From positions 1 to 64,000 of the forward strand of contig NZ_AQXU01000023.1 in the NCBI RefSeq assembly GCF_000376945.1: a DNA stretch of 64,000 bases, in the 5' to 3' direction. The notes beneath the pieces were generated by a model, which saw nothing but the letters and a program-made list of their open reading frames with translations, searched no databases and was not told where the DNA came from. Each line of letters begins with the position of its first letter. Position 1 is the stretch's first letter. The stretch is from Leeia oryzae DSM 17879. Its GTDB lineage: Bacteria > Pseudomonadota > Gammaproteobacteria > Burkholderiales > Leeiaceae. Shown here piece by piece: positions 8,766-16,762 of this stretch. Position numbers and translations under genes: made by a program.

Positions 8766-9863
8766 ATGCGTAAACAAAAAACGTGGTGTCTGGCATTGTG
8801 CCTGTCGGTGAGTGCTGCGGTGGCATCGGCGGCGGAAGAACCGGTACTGAACATCTATAACTGGGGCGATTATTTCGGCAAGACCACGCTGGAGAAATTC
8901 CGTCAGGAAACCGGTATCAAGGTGACCTACGACAAATACGACAGCAATGAGGTATTGCAGTCTAAGCTGATGACCGGTAACAGCGGTTATGACCTAGTGT
9001 TCCCCGGGGCGCAGTTTTACGCCAAGCAGGTACAGGCCAACGTGTTTTACCGGCTGGACAAGCGTCAGTTGCCCAACATGAAGCACCTGGACCCGAAGGT
9101 GCTGTCTTTCCTGAATGCCATTGATGCCGGCAATGAACACGGTATGCCGTATGCGCAGGGAACCACCGGCGTGACGGTCAATATCGACAAGGTGAAGAAG
9201 GCGATTGGTGGCGAGCTGCCGGACAACCCCTTGGCGCTGCTGTTTGAACCCAAATATGCCAGCAAGGTGGCCAGTTGCGGCATGACCTATTTTGACTCGG
9301 CCAGTGAAATGTACGGGCTGGTGTTTTCTTATATGGGCAAGGACCTGGCATTGGCAACAGCGGAAGACTTGAAGAAGGCACAAGCGCTGCTCAAGCCGGT
9401 GCGGCCGTTTGTGCGCAAGTTTGTGGGGTTGCCGTCCCAGTACATGGCCAGCGGCGATTTCTGTGTGGCGATGGCGTATTCGGGGGATTCCAGTTTCTCG
9501 GTGAAGAAGGCCAAGGCCGCCACCGGTGGCGCCATCCAGTACTTTACCCCGCCCCATCACACACCATTCTGGATCGACATGATGGCGATTCCGCGCGATG
9601 CCAAGCATCCGGGCAATGCGCTCAAATTCATGAACTTCATTATGCGGCCAGAGGTGATTGCCGAACTGACGCGCGACATTTACTACTCGACGGCCAATAC
9701 CGGCACCCAGCCGTATGTGAGTGACGAATACCGCAAGAATACCGGCATTTTCCCGACGGAAGCCATGAAACAGCAGTTTGTGCTGGTCAGGCCGTTGTCA
9801 CCAGTGCTGCAACGGCAGCTGACCGAACGCTTTAACCAGTTCAAGACCGGTAAATTCAATTAA
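8766..9863 (+). CDS. Periplasmic polyamine-type substrate-binding protein (PotD/PotF family)
   Basis: A 365-residue exported binding protein. A signal peptide covers about residues 1-22 (cut after AVASAA) and the mature protein starts with LNIYNWGDYFG, the PotD/PotF signature. The start at 8766 follows a GGAG ribosome site; an ATG at 8751 is in frame but lacks one. No PotG/H/I ABC partners lie nearby, so it is an orphan that either serves a remote transporter or acts as a sensor. It sits 49 bp after the CynX-like transporter gene and 61 bp before the amidohydrolase gene, so cotranscription is likely. Confidence 0.88.
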   Translation: MRKQKTWCLALCLSVSAAVASAAEEPVLNIYNWGDYFGKTTLEKFRQETGIKVTYDKYDSNEVLQSKLMTGNSGYDLVFPGAQFYAKQVQANVFYRLDKRQLPNMKHLDPKVLSFLNAIDAGNEHGMPYAQGTTGVTVNIDKVKKAIGGELPDNPLALLFEPKYASKVASCGMTYFDSASEMYGLVFSYMGKDLALATAEDLKKAQALLKPVRPFVRKFVGLPSQYMASGDFCVAMAYSGDSSFSVKKAKAATGGAIQYFTPPHHTPFWIDMMAIPRDAKHPGNALKFMNFIMRPEVIAELTRDIYYSTANTGTQPYVSDEYRKNTGIFPTEAMKQQFVLVRPLSPVLQRQLTERFNQFKTGKFN

Positions 9864-9924
9864 GTCATGGCGTGAACCGGCAGGCAGCAGCGTCTGCCGG
9901 TATTGAAAGAGACAAGGAGTCAAG

Positions 9925-11124
9925 GTGGAAACAACATGCTGGATTCGACGGGTTCGGCCTTATGGCGGGGACATGCAGGACATCAAGGTGGTAGACGGAC
10001 GCATTGCGGCACTGACCCCCGCCAGCGATACCCCGGCGAGCGGGGCGGACCTGGACGGGCAGGGGCAGCTATTGACCCTGCCGCTGGTGGAAAGCCATAT
10101 CCACCTGGACAAAACCCTGTGGGGCTTGCCGTGGCGTGCCCACAGCGCTGGGCCGAGCCTGACCGAGCTGATCGGTAACGAGCGGCAGGTACTGCGCACG
10201 CTGACGTCGCCGATTGCCGAACGGGCCGGTGCCTTGCTGGCCCACTGTATTGCCAAAGGCACCCAGCTGGTGCGTTGCCATGTGGATGTAGACCCGGAGC
10301 TGGGTTTGCGCCATGTTGAGGCGATGCTGGCCTTGCGGACACGCTTTGCACCGCTGGTGGACATGCAGCTGGTGGCGTTTCCGCAAACCGGGCTGATCAC
10401 CAATCCGGGGACCGCGGCGCTGATGCGCGAGGCGGTGGCCATGGGGGTGGACGTGCTGGGCGGGCTGGACCCGTGCGGCATCGACAAAGACCCGATTGCG
10501 CATCTGACCAGCATCTTTGAGCTGGCCCGCGACATGGATTGCGGCGTGGACATCCACCTGCACGACGGCGGCGAACTGGGGTTGTGGGAAATCGAGCGCA
10601 TCATCGACTTTACCGAACGCTATCAGCGACAAGGCCGGGTGATGATCAGCCATGCCTTCTGTCTGGGCATGAAGCCCTGGCCGGTGATTGCCCCGCTGGC
10701 GGCCCGGCTGGCAGCCAACGGGGTATCGATCTTGAGTTCGGCCCCGGCGGACATCGAGATTCCGCCGTTTCTGCCCTTGCAGCAGGCGGGCGTGAATGTG
10801 TGCCTCGGGTCTGACGGCATCCGTGATGCGTGGACGCCGATGGGCAATGGCGACATGCTGGAACGGGCGATGCTGCTGGCTTACCGGTTTGATATGCGGC
10901 GGGATGACGAGTTGCAGCTGGCGTTTGAGGCGGCGACCCGTGTTGGCGCCAAAGCACTGGGGCATGAGGATTACGGGATGGCCGTCGGCAAGCCGGCGCA
11001 CTTTGTGCTGTTCCCGAGCGAGACGCTGGCAGAAGCCATTGTCAGCCGGCCTCTGGCGCGCACGGTCATCCGCCATGGGCGGGTGATTGCCCGTGATGGC
11101 CAGCTGCTGGCCGAGGCGGGCTAG
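9925..11124 (+). CDS. Cytosine deaminase-like amidohydrolase
   Basis: A 399-residue metal-dependent hydrolase of the amidohydrolase superfamily, closest in layout to CodA cytosine deaminase and AtzC. Metal and catalytic residues are visible: His58/His60 in SHIHLDK, HLHDGGE near residue 212, SHAF near 242 and GSDGIRDAW near 292. The start is a GTG preceded by AAGGAG at ideal spacing. It is last in the putative operon with the CynX-like permease and the PotF-like protein, which suggests deamination of an imported nitrogen heterocycle. The actual substrate is not deducible. Confidence 0.86.
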   Translation: METTCWIRRVRPYGGDMQDIKVVDGRIAALTPASDTPASGADLDGQGQLLTLPLVESHIHLDKTLWGLPWRAHSAGPSLTELIGNERQVLRTLTSPIAERAGALLAHCIAKGTQLVRCHVDVDPELGLRHVEAMLALRTRFAPLVDMQLVAFPQTGLITNPGTAALMREAVAMGVDVLGGLDPCGIDKDPIAHLTSIFELARDMDCGVDIHLHDGGELGLWEIERIIDFTERYQRQGRVMISHAFCLGMKPWPVIAPLAARLAANGVSILSSAPADIEIPPFLPLQQAGVNVCLGSDGIRDAWTPMGNGDMLERAMLLAYRFDMRRDDELQLAFEAATRVGAKALGHEDYGMAVGKPAHFVLFPSETLAEAIVSRPLARTVIRHGRVIARDGQLLAEAG

Positions 11125-11137
11125 CCACAGCCGGCCG

Positions 11138-11172
11138 ACATCCGCACCGGGCTAGCCCGCGGTGCCGGATGT
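11138..11172 (+). terminator. Strong hairpin after the amidohydrolase gene
   Basis: ACATCCG (11138-11144) pairs with CGGATGT (11166-11172), and inner ACC/GGT and GGC/GCC pairs extend the stem. There is no long T run, so termination is plausible but not certain. Confidence 0.5.
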
Positions 11173-11321
11173 TTGACGGACTGCCGCACAACCCGGTTTC
11201 CTGTGCCTGCGTAGCGATGTACACTTGAAGCAGATATCTCTGTGTGTGCGGTGTGGAATCCGTCTGCCTGGACGGGTGAAGCCCGCGAGGTGACGGCATT
11301 CAAGACATCGGGGCTGACGAG

Positions 11322-12140
11322 ATGAGGGCATGGTTACATGATCGGAATGCACGGCACCTGGCCAGACAGTGGCCGTTGCTGTGCGTGATGGCAGGCCTCC
11401 TGCTGGCCGGCCTGTGGCTGGCCCTGCCAGTGATGGCGGCGCCGCTGGAGATTTATGTCGAAAATGCCTCTACCCCCTGGTCGAACCCGGACGGCACCGG
11501 CTATGCCAACCGTCTGGTCACCAGTGCGTTCGCCTCCGTCAATACCCAGATCAATCTGGTGGTAGTGCCTTACAAGCGTTGCAAGCTGATGGCGATGTCC
11601 GGCCAGACCAGTGCGTGCTTCAGCATGTCCTGGGAGCCGGCCATGAAAGGGCTGATCCAGTTTGCCGACCAGCCGCTGTACGAAGTGGAAGCCCAGGTGT
11701 TCAAAACGGACAGGGCACGGTTTCCTGCCGTCGAGCGTCTGGAGCAGATTCCGCGCGGGCGTTCGGTCGGCATCGTCAATGGTTATGAGTATCCGGAGGC
11801 TGTCACCCGGCTTGCCAAGCGGGGTATCCGGTTTGACGTGTCTGCCACCGAGGCCATCTCCCTGCGCAAGCTCAAGGCCGGGCGGATCGACTTTGCGGTG
11901 ATTTTTGTAGACCCGGTCAAAACCAGCCAGACCATCGTCCGGGAAGCGAACGCGGAAGGTGTGGCATTTGCCTTTTCTGCCGGCAAGCAGGGTTCTTATA
12001 TCGGTTTTAGCCTGGCACACCCTGAGGGTGCGAAAGCCAGGCAGTTGTTCGATGAAGGGTTTGCCATCATCAAGAATAACGGTGTCCTGAAACAGATGAT
12101 GACAGCCTGGAATCTCCACTCGTTGAGCACCCCTGACTAA
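11322..12140 (+). CDS. Orphan periplasmic solute-binding protein (SBP family 3 type)
   Basis: A 272-residue exported protein. Its N-terminus is basic, then one hydrophobic segment (about residues 19-40) ends in VMAAPLEI, a likely signal-peptidase site. The mature part begins LEIYVENASTPW and keeps the two-lobe pattern of amino-acid-type binding proteins, including the conserved PYKRC segment. No permease or ATPase gene accompanies it. The same style of orphan recurs at 40102 in this window. The ligand is unknown. Confidence 0.78.
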   Translation: MRAWLHDRNARHLARQWPLLCVMAGLLLAGLWLALPVMAAPLEIYVENASTPWSNPDGTGYANRLVTSAFASVNTQINLVVVPYKRCKLMAMSGQTSACFSMSWEPAMKGLIQFADQPLYEVEAQVFKTDRARFPAVERLEQIPRGRSVGIVNGYEYPEAVTRLAKRGIRFDVSATEAISLRKLKAGRIDFAVIFVDPVKTSQTIVREANAEGVAFAFSAGKQGSYIGFSLAHPEGAKARQLFDEGFAIIKNNGVLKQMMTAWNLHSLSTPD

Positions 12141-12193
12141 TGCCTGCCGCTGCCGGTACGAGCGCCAGCACCTGAATGATGCAGAGGAAGATC

Positions 12194-12724
12194 GTGAACA
12201 CACCGGATACCGGCCCTGTAGCGGCCTTTCTGACGCACATCCGTCCATCTTTTCCGTCGGGCACCCGGCTGACCTGGTTGCAGATTGGTCTGGATGACAC
12301 CCGGGTCGTGACGGACCATGAGGCCGGTACCCCCGTACTGTACCGGCTAGCGGTCGGGACACAGCAGATGGGGGGACGCGGCTTTAAGCAATATCCGCCA
12401 ACGCCGTATGAGCTGGAAATGGCGATTGCCGAGGTGGAGGACGAGCTGATGCCGCTGGCCAGGCAATGGCACGGGGTCTCCACGCTGGTGCTGGCGGATA
12501 CGCTGGCGCAGCAGGTGGTGCTCATGTCTGGCGAGCCGGTTGGCGATACCGGTGTGTGCAGCCGCGACGCCATCGAGTCCCTGTTCGGCCAGCTGGCCGC
12601 GGTATCGCAGGGCCGGCCGGTAGCCTCCAGCGGTTTGCCCGCCGAGACAGACTTTGCCGCGTATGTCCTGATCCTGCGCGAGTTCATGCATCACGTCGGT
12701 TTTGAGTCTCTGACCCTGCGCTAG
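12194..12724 (+). CDS. Conserved-looking protein of unknown function
   Basis: A 176-residue soluble protein that I do not recognise. The middle (about residues 65-110) is acidic and helical, with the segment PYELEMAIAEVEDELM. There is no signal peptide or membrane segment. I start at GTG 12194 because AGAGGAAG lies just upstream; two ATG codons at 12176/12179 are in frame but lack a ribosome site. It follows the solute-binding gene by 53 bp and precedes the hemerythrin region. A role in the neighbouring redox/NO island is possible but unsupported. Confidence 0.7.
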   Translation: MNTPDTGPVAAFLTHIRPSFPSGTRLTWLQIGLDDTRVVTDHEAGTPVLYRLAVGTQQMGGRGFKQYPPTPYELEMAIAEVEDELMPLARQWHGVSTLVLADTLAQQVVLMSGEPVGDTGVCSRDAIESLFGQLAAVSQGRPVASSGLPAETDFAAYVLILREFMHHVGFESLTLR

Positions 12725-12737
12725 CCACCGGTTTACG

Positions 12738-12746
12738 ATGCATCTT
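12738..12746. promoter_or_regulatory. Possible NsrR half-site
   Basis: ATGCATCTT matches the outer nine bases of an NsrR half-operator. The other half is not recognisable and the site is about 215 bp upstream of the hemerythrin gene. A second, weaker half-like match lies near 12865-12875. Confidence 0.25.
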
Positions 12747-12959
12747 TCCTGATATTGCCTGCCGGATACGGCATTCTGCCTACCCGGATTTTCCCCTGTT
12801 TTTTCCCATGCCAGCTTCATGGCGACCTGCTTATGATTCTTTTAAGGTTTGCTGAGGGTCATTGAGTATTCATTTAAGAAACGTCCGGCATCGGCTTTGG
12901 TAAGGTAGCAGACATACCCGAAAAGGGAACGCGTATCTGCAATCAACCGGAGAAGAGAA

Positions 12960-13649
12960 ATGAATGATGTACACAGTGGCCAATCAGTCGCCAACCGTTT
13001 AAACCTGTACCAGGCCGTCCATAAAGGCTTGCGGGCGATGATGTCGGACACCTTGTTGCTGGTGGGCAAAACCGATCTTGAAGACACGGACAACTTTGTC
13101 CACGCGCTTGAGCGGGTTGACCAGCTGCTGACCATCTGCCAAGCGCATCTGGAACATGAAAATGCCTTCATCCATCCCTCGCTGGAAGCACGGGTTGCCG
13201 GCAGCAGTGCCCAGTGCACTCACGACCATGTCGAACATGTGGCCGAGATCAACCGGTTGCGCCATCAGGTGGCCCTGCTGCGGCATGCCGATGCGGTCGA
13301 TCCGGCCCTGGCCTGGCACCAGCTGTACCAAGCACTGAGCGTGTTCATGGCAGAGAACCTCACCCATATGCTGATCGAAGAAAACAGCCATATGCAGGCG
13401 TTATGGTCTGCCTATACGGAAGAAGAACTGCACGGCATTCATTCTGCGCTGGTGGCATCCATTCCGCCCGAGGAAATGGCCATCCATGCCCGCTGGATGG
13501 TCTCGTACGTGTCGCACCCGGAACGGGTGGGCATGTTCATGGGCATGAAGGCCGAGGCGCCACCTGCCGTCTACGAGGCCAATCTGGCCAAGGCCCGGGA
13601 CTGGCTGTCTGCCGCCGACTGGGACCGCCTGAATCGCGCGCTGGCGTAA
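12960..13649 (+). CDS. Hemerythrin-like domain protein
   Basis: A 229-residue soluble protein with a four-helix hemerythrin fold expected to bind a diiron centre. Candidate ligands are His21, the HLEHEN/IHP segment (His63-His72), the HDHVEHV cluster (His88-His93) and His136/Glu140 in THMLIEE. Bacterial hemerythrins bind O2 or NO, or repair iron centres. About 70 extra residues follow the domain. GGAGAAGAG supplies a good ribosome site. It leads a same-strand run with a haem-oxidase-like protein and E1 subunits, and the downstream NsrR locus suggests an NO-related job. Confidence 0.85.
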   Translation: MNDVHSGQSVANRLNLYQAVHKGLRAMMSDTLLLVGKTDLEDTDNFVHALERVDQLLTICQAHLEHENAFIHPSLEARVAGSSAQCTHDHVEHVAEINRLRHQVALLRHADAVDPALAWHQLYQALSVFMAENLTHMLIEENSHMQALWSAYTEEELHGIHSALVASIPPEEMAIHARWMVSYVSHPERVGMFMGMKAEAPPAVYEANLAKARDWLSAADWDRLNRALA

Positions 13650-13706
13650 TCCGGCGCATGCAAGTCACCACATACCGATATTACGTTATTGAAAAGGGAT
13701 GATCAG

Positions 13707-14072
13707 ATGTCCGCACGTTTACTTCGCTGTGCCGTCGTGTATTCGATTGTAGGGATTTCCATGGGGATTGCCATGGCCGGCAGTCATGACTTTACCAACA
13801 AGGGCGTGCATGTACACGCCAATCTGGTGGGCTGGGTCTCCATGGCCGTCATGGCCCTGGCGTACCGCGCGTTTCCGGCATTGGCCGCCAGTCGTCTGGC
13901 CAGTGTGCATTTCTGGCTGCATAACCTGGGCTTGCCGGTGATGCTGGTCGGCTTGTACGCCCTGTTGCATGCCATTGCCTGGGGAGAGCCGGTGGTTGCC
14001 GCCGGGTCGATCATCGTCGCGCTGGCGTTTCTTTGTTTTGCCATCAATGTGTTCAGGCATGCGCATGACTGA
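13707..14072 (+). CDS. Small haem-copper-oxidase-like membrane protein
   Basis: A 121-residue protein with about four transmembrane helices. The segment HVHANLVGW (His35 and His37) matches the helix-II haem-ligand motif of cytochrome oxidase / NO reductase subunit I, but the protein is only a fraction of that subunit (usually 450 residues or more). It may bind haem or sense NO/O2; this is inference. ATG 13707 follows AAGGGA at good spacing, so the in-frame TTG at 13689 was rejected. It lies 57 bp after the hemerythrin gene. Confidence 0.75.
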   Translation: MSARLLRCAVVYSIVGISMGIAMAGSHDFTNKGVHVHANLVGWVSMAVMALAYRAFPALAASRLASVHFWLHNLGLPVMLVGLYALLHAIAWGEPVVAAGSIIVALAFLCFAINVFRHAHD

Positions 14073-14132
14073 GCTTGTACCCTGGCTGCGCCACCCAGGC
14101 GCAGCCCGTTGCAATCTGGATAAGGAATGATC

Positions 14133-15089
14133 ATGAAATCATCCGCTGCAGAAGCAGTACAGTTGCTGGAAAAAATGATGCTGATTCGTGCCTACGAAGA
14201 GCATCTGGCATCGTTGCAGGCGAGCGGGCATTTCCCGATGACCTGCTCGCCACAGGGGCAGGAAGCCTCGGCTGTGGGCGTGGTGTCCGCACTGGATGCC
14301 GACGACACCATTCTGACCAATCACCGCAGTGCCGGCCATCTGCTGGCCCGCGGCGCCGACCCCGGCCGGGTAATGGCCGAAGTCATGGGCAAGGCGACCG
14401 GGTATTGCAAGGGCAAGAGTGGTTCGCTGCATATTTCGGCCAAAGAACTGGGCGTGGTGCTGACCTCGACCATTGTCGGCGGGGAATTATCGATGGTGAC
14501 CGGGGTGGCGCTGGCCAAGAAAATGCTGGCCGAAGCCGGTGTGGTGGTGTGCTTCTTTGGTGACGGTGCCGCCTGTGAAGGTATTTTTCACGAATCGCTG
14601 AACCTGGCGTCGGTCTGGCAGCTGCCCATTCTGTATGTGTGCGAGAACAACCAGTGGCAGGCGTTTGTCCGTCGCAAGGAAACCATGGCGGTCGAGTACA
14701 TTGCCCCGTGGGGCAACAGTTACGCCATGGCCAACCAGACGGTGAACGGCAACGATGTGCTGGCGGTGCAGGCCGCCACCAGGCATGCCGTGGCGCACAT
14801 CAAGGCCACTGGTACACCGTACCTGCTGGAAACCTGGACGTACCGGCAGCGTGGCCACTACTCCGGCGACAACATGGCCCACATCAGCGCCAGCGAGCAG
14901 GCCCCGTGGCTGGTGCTGGACCCGATTGCCCAGTGCCGGCAGCAACTGACGGCCGACGGGACGCTTACACCCGCCCTGCTGGCCGATATCGAGACCAGGG
15001 TTGCTGCCGAGATTGCCCGAGCCAGTGAATTTGCCCATGCCTCGCCCTATCCGGCAGCGGCAGAGCTGTTAACCGACGTGTATGCATAA
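14133..15089 (+). CDS. 2-oxoacid (pyruvate/acetoin-type) dehydrogenase E1, alpha subunit
   Basis: A 318-residue thiamine-diphosphate enzyme subunit. The ThDP/Mg binding stretch FFGDGAACEGIFHES ... CENNQ (about residues 146-172) is intact, and NHRSAGHLLARG is typical of E1 alpha. These enzymes decarboxylate pyruvate or acetoin and normally pass the acyl group to a lipoyl E2. The start at 14133 has AAGGA six bases upstream. The beta subunit gene follows 11 bp later, but no E2 or E3 gene follows. The pair may borrow E2/E3 or act non-oxidatively. Confidence 0.9.
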   Translation: MKSSAAEAVQLLEKMMLIRAYEEHLASLQASGHFPMTCSPQGQEASAVGVVSALDADDTILTNHRSAGHLLARGADPGRVMAEVMGKATGYCKGKSGSLHISAKELGVVLTSTIVGGELSMVTGVALAKKMLAEAGVVVCFFGDGAACEGIFHESLNLASVWQLPILYVCENNQWQAFVRRKETMAVEYIAPWGNSYAMANQTVNGNDVLAVQAATRHAVAHIKATGTPYLLETWTYRQRGHYSGDNMAHISASEQAPWLVLDPIAQCRQQLTADGTLTPALLADIETRVAAEIARASEFAHASPYPAAAELLTDVYA

Positions 15090-15100
15090 AGGGATGCGCC

Positions 15101-16093
15101 ATGAGTGAAATGACATTGAACGCAGCTGTCGGCCAGGCCCTGCGCGAAGAAATGCAACGTGATAGCACGGTGATGATGTTCGGGGAAGGGGTGGCACTCA
15201 GCCGCGCCGACCTGCTGACGGAGTTTGGTGCGGATCGCATTCGCAATACCCCGCTGTCCGAAGCCATCATTGCCGGCACCGCCGTGGGCGCAGCCGCCAG
15301 TGGCCTGCGGCCAGTTATCGACATGCTGTATGCACCGTTCCTGACCTATGCGATGGATGCCATCGTCAACAGCGCCGGCAAGTTGCGCTATATCTCCGGC
15401 GGGCAGTTTGCTTTCCCGCTGGTGGTGCTGGCGCAAACCGGGGCCGGTTGGGGCGTGGGCGCGCAGCATACCCACAATATCGAGGCCTGGTTTGCCCACA
15501 GCCCCGGGCTGAAGGTGGTCATGCCGTCCAATGCCGCTGATGCCAAAGGGTTGATGAAAGCAGCCATCCGTGACAACAACCCGGTCATCATGCTGCTGGA
15601 CATGTCGCTCGGCTACAACCCGGGCGAGGTCAGCGATGATCCGGACTATGTGGTACCGCTGGGTCGTGCCCACGTGGCGCGTGCCGGTCGCCACGTGACG
15701 CTGGTGTCTTACGCCAAAACCACGCTGACCTGCCTGCAAGCAGCCGAGGCGCTGGGGCAGGAAGATATCGATGTCGAAGTGATCGACCTGCGCAGCATCA
15801 AGCCGCTGGATATCGGCACCGTGCTGCAGTCGGTCCGCAAAACCGGCCATCTGGTGGTGGTGCACGAGGCTGGCCCGCTGTGCGGAGTGGGCGCAGAAGT
15901 ACTGGCCCAGGTCAACGAACAGGCGTTTTCACAGCTGAAGTCGGCACCGGCACGCATTACCAGCCCGGATGTGCCGACACCGTCGTCCTATGCGCTGGAA
16001 CAGGCGTTCCTGCCGCAGGTGGCGCACGTGGTTGCAGCGGTACAGAAACAGCTGGGCCGACAAACGGTTGCGACTGCCAGTGTGGCCATGTAA
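15101..16093 (+). CDS. 2-oxoacid (pyruvate/acetoin-type) dehydrogenase E1, beta subunit
   Basis: A 330-residue partner of the preceding alpha subunit, carrying the pyrimidine-binding domain and the C-terminal transketolase domain. MMFGEGVA with its glutamate, the PLSEAIIAG segment, and the VIDLRSIKPLD and VVVHEAGP motifs are standard for the family. The length matches free-standing E1 beta proteins. It is translationally close to the alpha gene. A strong hairpin without a T run follows, and the next gene starts 172 bp later. Confidence 0.9.
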   Translation: MSEMTLNAAVGQALREEMQRDSTVMMFGEGVALSRADLLTEFGADRIRNTPLSEAIIAGTAVGAAASGLRPVIDMLYAPFLTYAMDAIVNSAGKLRYISGGQFAFPLVVLAQTGAGWGVGAQHTHNIEAWFAHSPGLKVVMPSNAADAKGLMKAAIRDNNPVIMLLDMSLGYNPGEVSDDPDYVVPLGRAHVARAGRHVTLVSYAKTTLTCLQAAEALGQEDIDVEVIDLRSIKPLDIGTVLQSVRKTGHLVVVHEAGPLCGVGAEVLAQVNEQAFSQLKSAPARITSPDVPTPSSYALEQAFLPQVAHVVAAVQKQLGRQTVATASVAM

Positions 16094-16107
16094 GCCAGGG
16101 GAGGGCG

Positions 16108-16140
16108 AGGCAAACCGGCCGGGAGACCCCGGTTTGCCTT
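16108..16140 (+). terminator. Strong hairpin after the E1 beta gene
   Basis: AGGCAAACCGG (16108-16118) pairs perfectly with CCGGTTTGCCT (16129-16139). Only a TT follows, so it may act as a weak terminator or an mRNA-stabilising element. Confidence 0.5.
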
Positions 16141-16265
16141 GTGATCGGGCGTATGCAACCCTCCGCCATGCCGGGGCAGAAACCGGATTGGGCTGCGAGG
16201 GGTGTAGATGAAAAACGACAGGCGATTGTGCTAAGATTTGGATTCATGCACATTGAATATCGCTC

Positions 16266-16751
16266 ATGTCTGATTCTGCCGACCCCTTGATCAGCGTTGA
16301 ACTGGCGTCGTTTCTGGAACGCGAGGTGGCCATTGATGCGGCCTCTCGCGGGGCCGACCTGTGCCCGAGTTCCGCCCGCAGCATGGTTGCGGTGGTCGAC
16401 GCCGACTACCGCCATGTGACCGTGTGGATAGACCGGGAGAAATCCCGGCCGTTTGTCACGGATGTGCTGGCCAGTGGTGAAATTGCGGTGGTGTTCTGCC
16501 TGCCGGAAAGCGAGCGTTCCGTTCAGCTCAAGGGCCGGCGTGTCGAACAGGTGGAAACGACCCAGGCCGACATTGTGCGGGCAGAACGCGCGGCCGCCCG
16601 GTTTGTGGACGGTGTGGCCAAACTGGGGCACGGCCGCCAGTTTGCCGAAGCCTATATGGCGTTTCAGCCCCAGCATCTGGTGGGCATCCGGTTTGAAGTC
16701 ACGGCCATTTTTGAGCAAACGCCTGGGCCCAATGCCGGCAAAAAGTATTGA
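16266..16751 (+). CDS. Pyridoxamine 5'-phosphate oxidase-like FMN split-barrel protein
   Basis: A 161-residue protein with the split-barrel pattern of the PPOX-like flavoprotein family: strands VAVVDADYRHVTVWID, then IAVVFCLPES, then VQLKGR. Members bind FMN, F420 or haem, and many act as flavin reductases or sensors rather than in vitamin B6 synthesis. It is followed at once by a second PPOX-like gene fused to GAF; a TTG start for that gene would overlap the stop codon here by four bases. The cofactor and substrate are unknown. Confidence 0.78.
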   Translation: MSDSADPLISVELASFLEREVAIDAASRGADLCPSSARSMVAVVDADYRHVTVWIDREKSRPFVTDVLASGEIAVVFCLPESERSVQLKGRRVEQVETTQADIVRAERAAARFVDGVAKLGHGRQFAEAYMAFQPQHLVGIRFEVTAIFEQTPGPNAGKKY

Positions 16752-16762
16752 GCGATGACGCC

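Noticed and set aside
16236-16258. NsrR-like sequence upstream of the PPOX gene
   Set aside because: Only one half gives 7/11 matches and the spacing to the other half is wrong.
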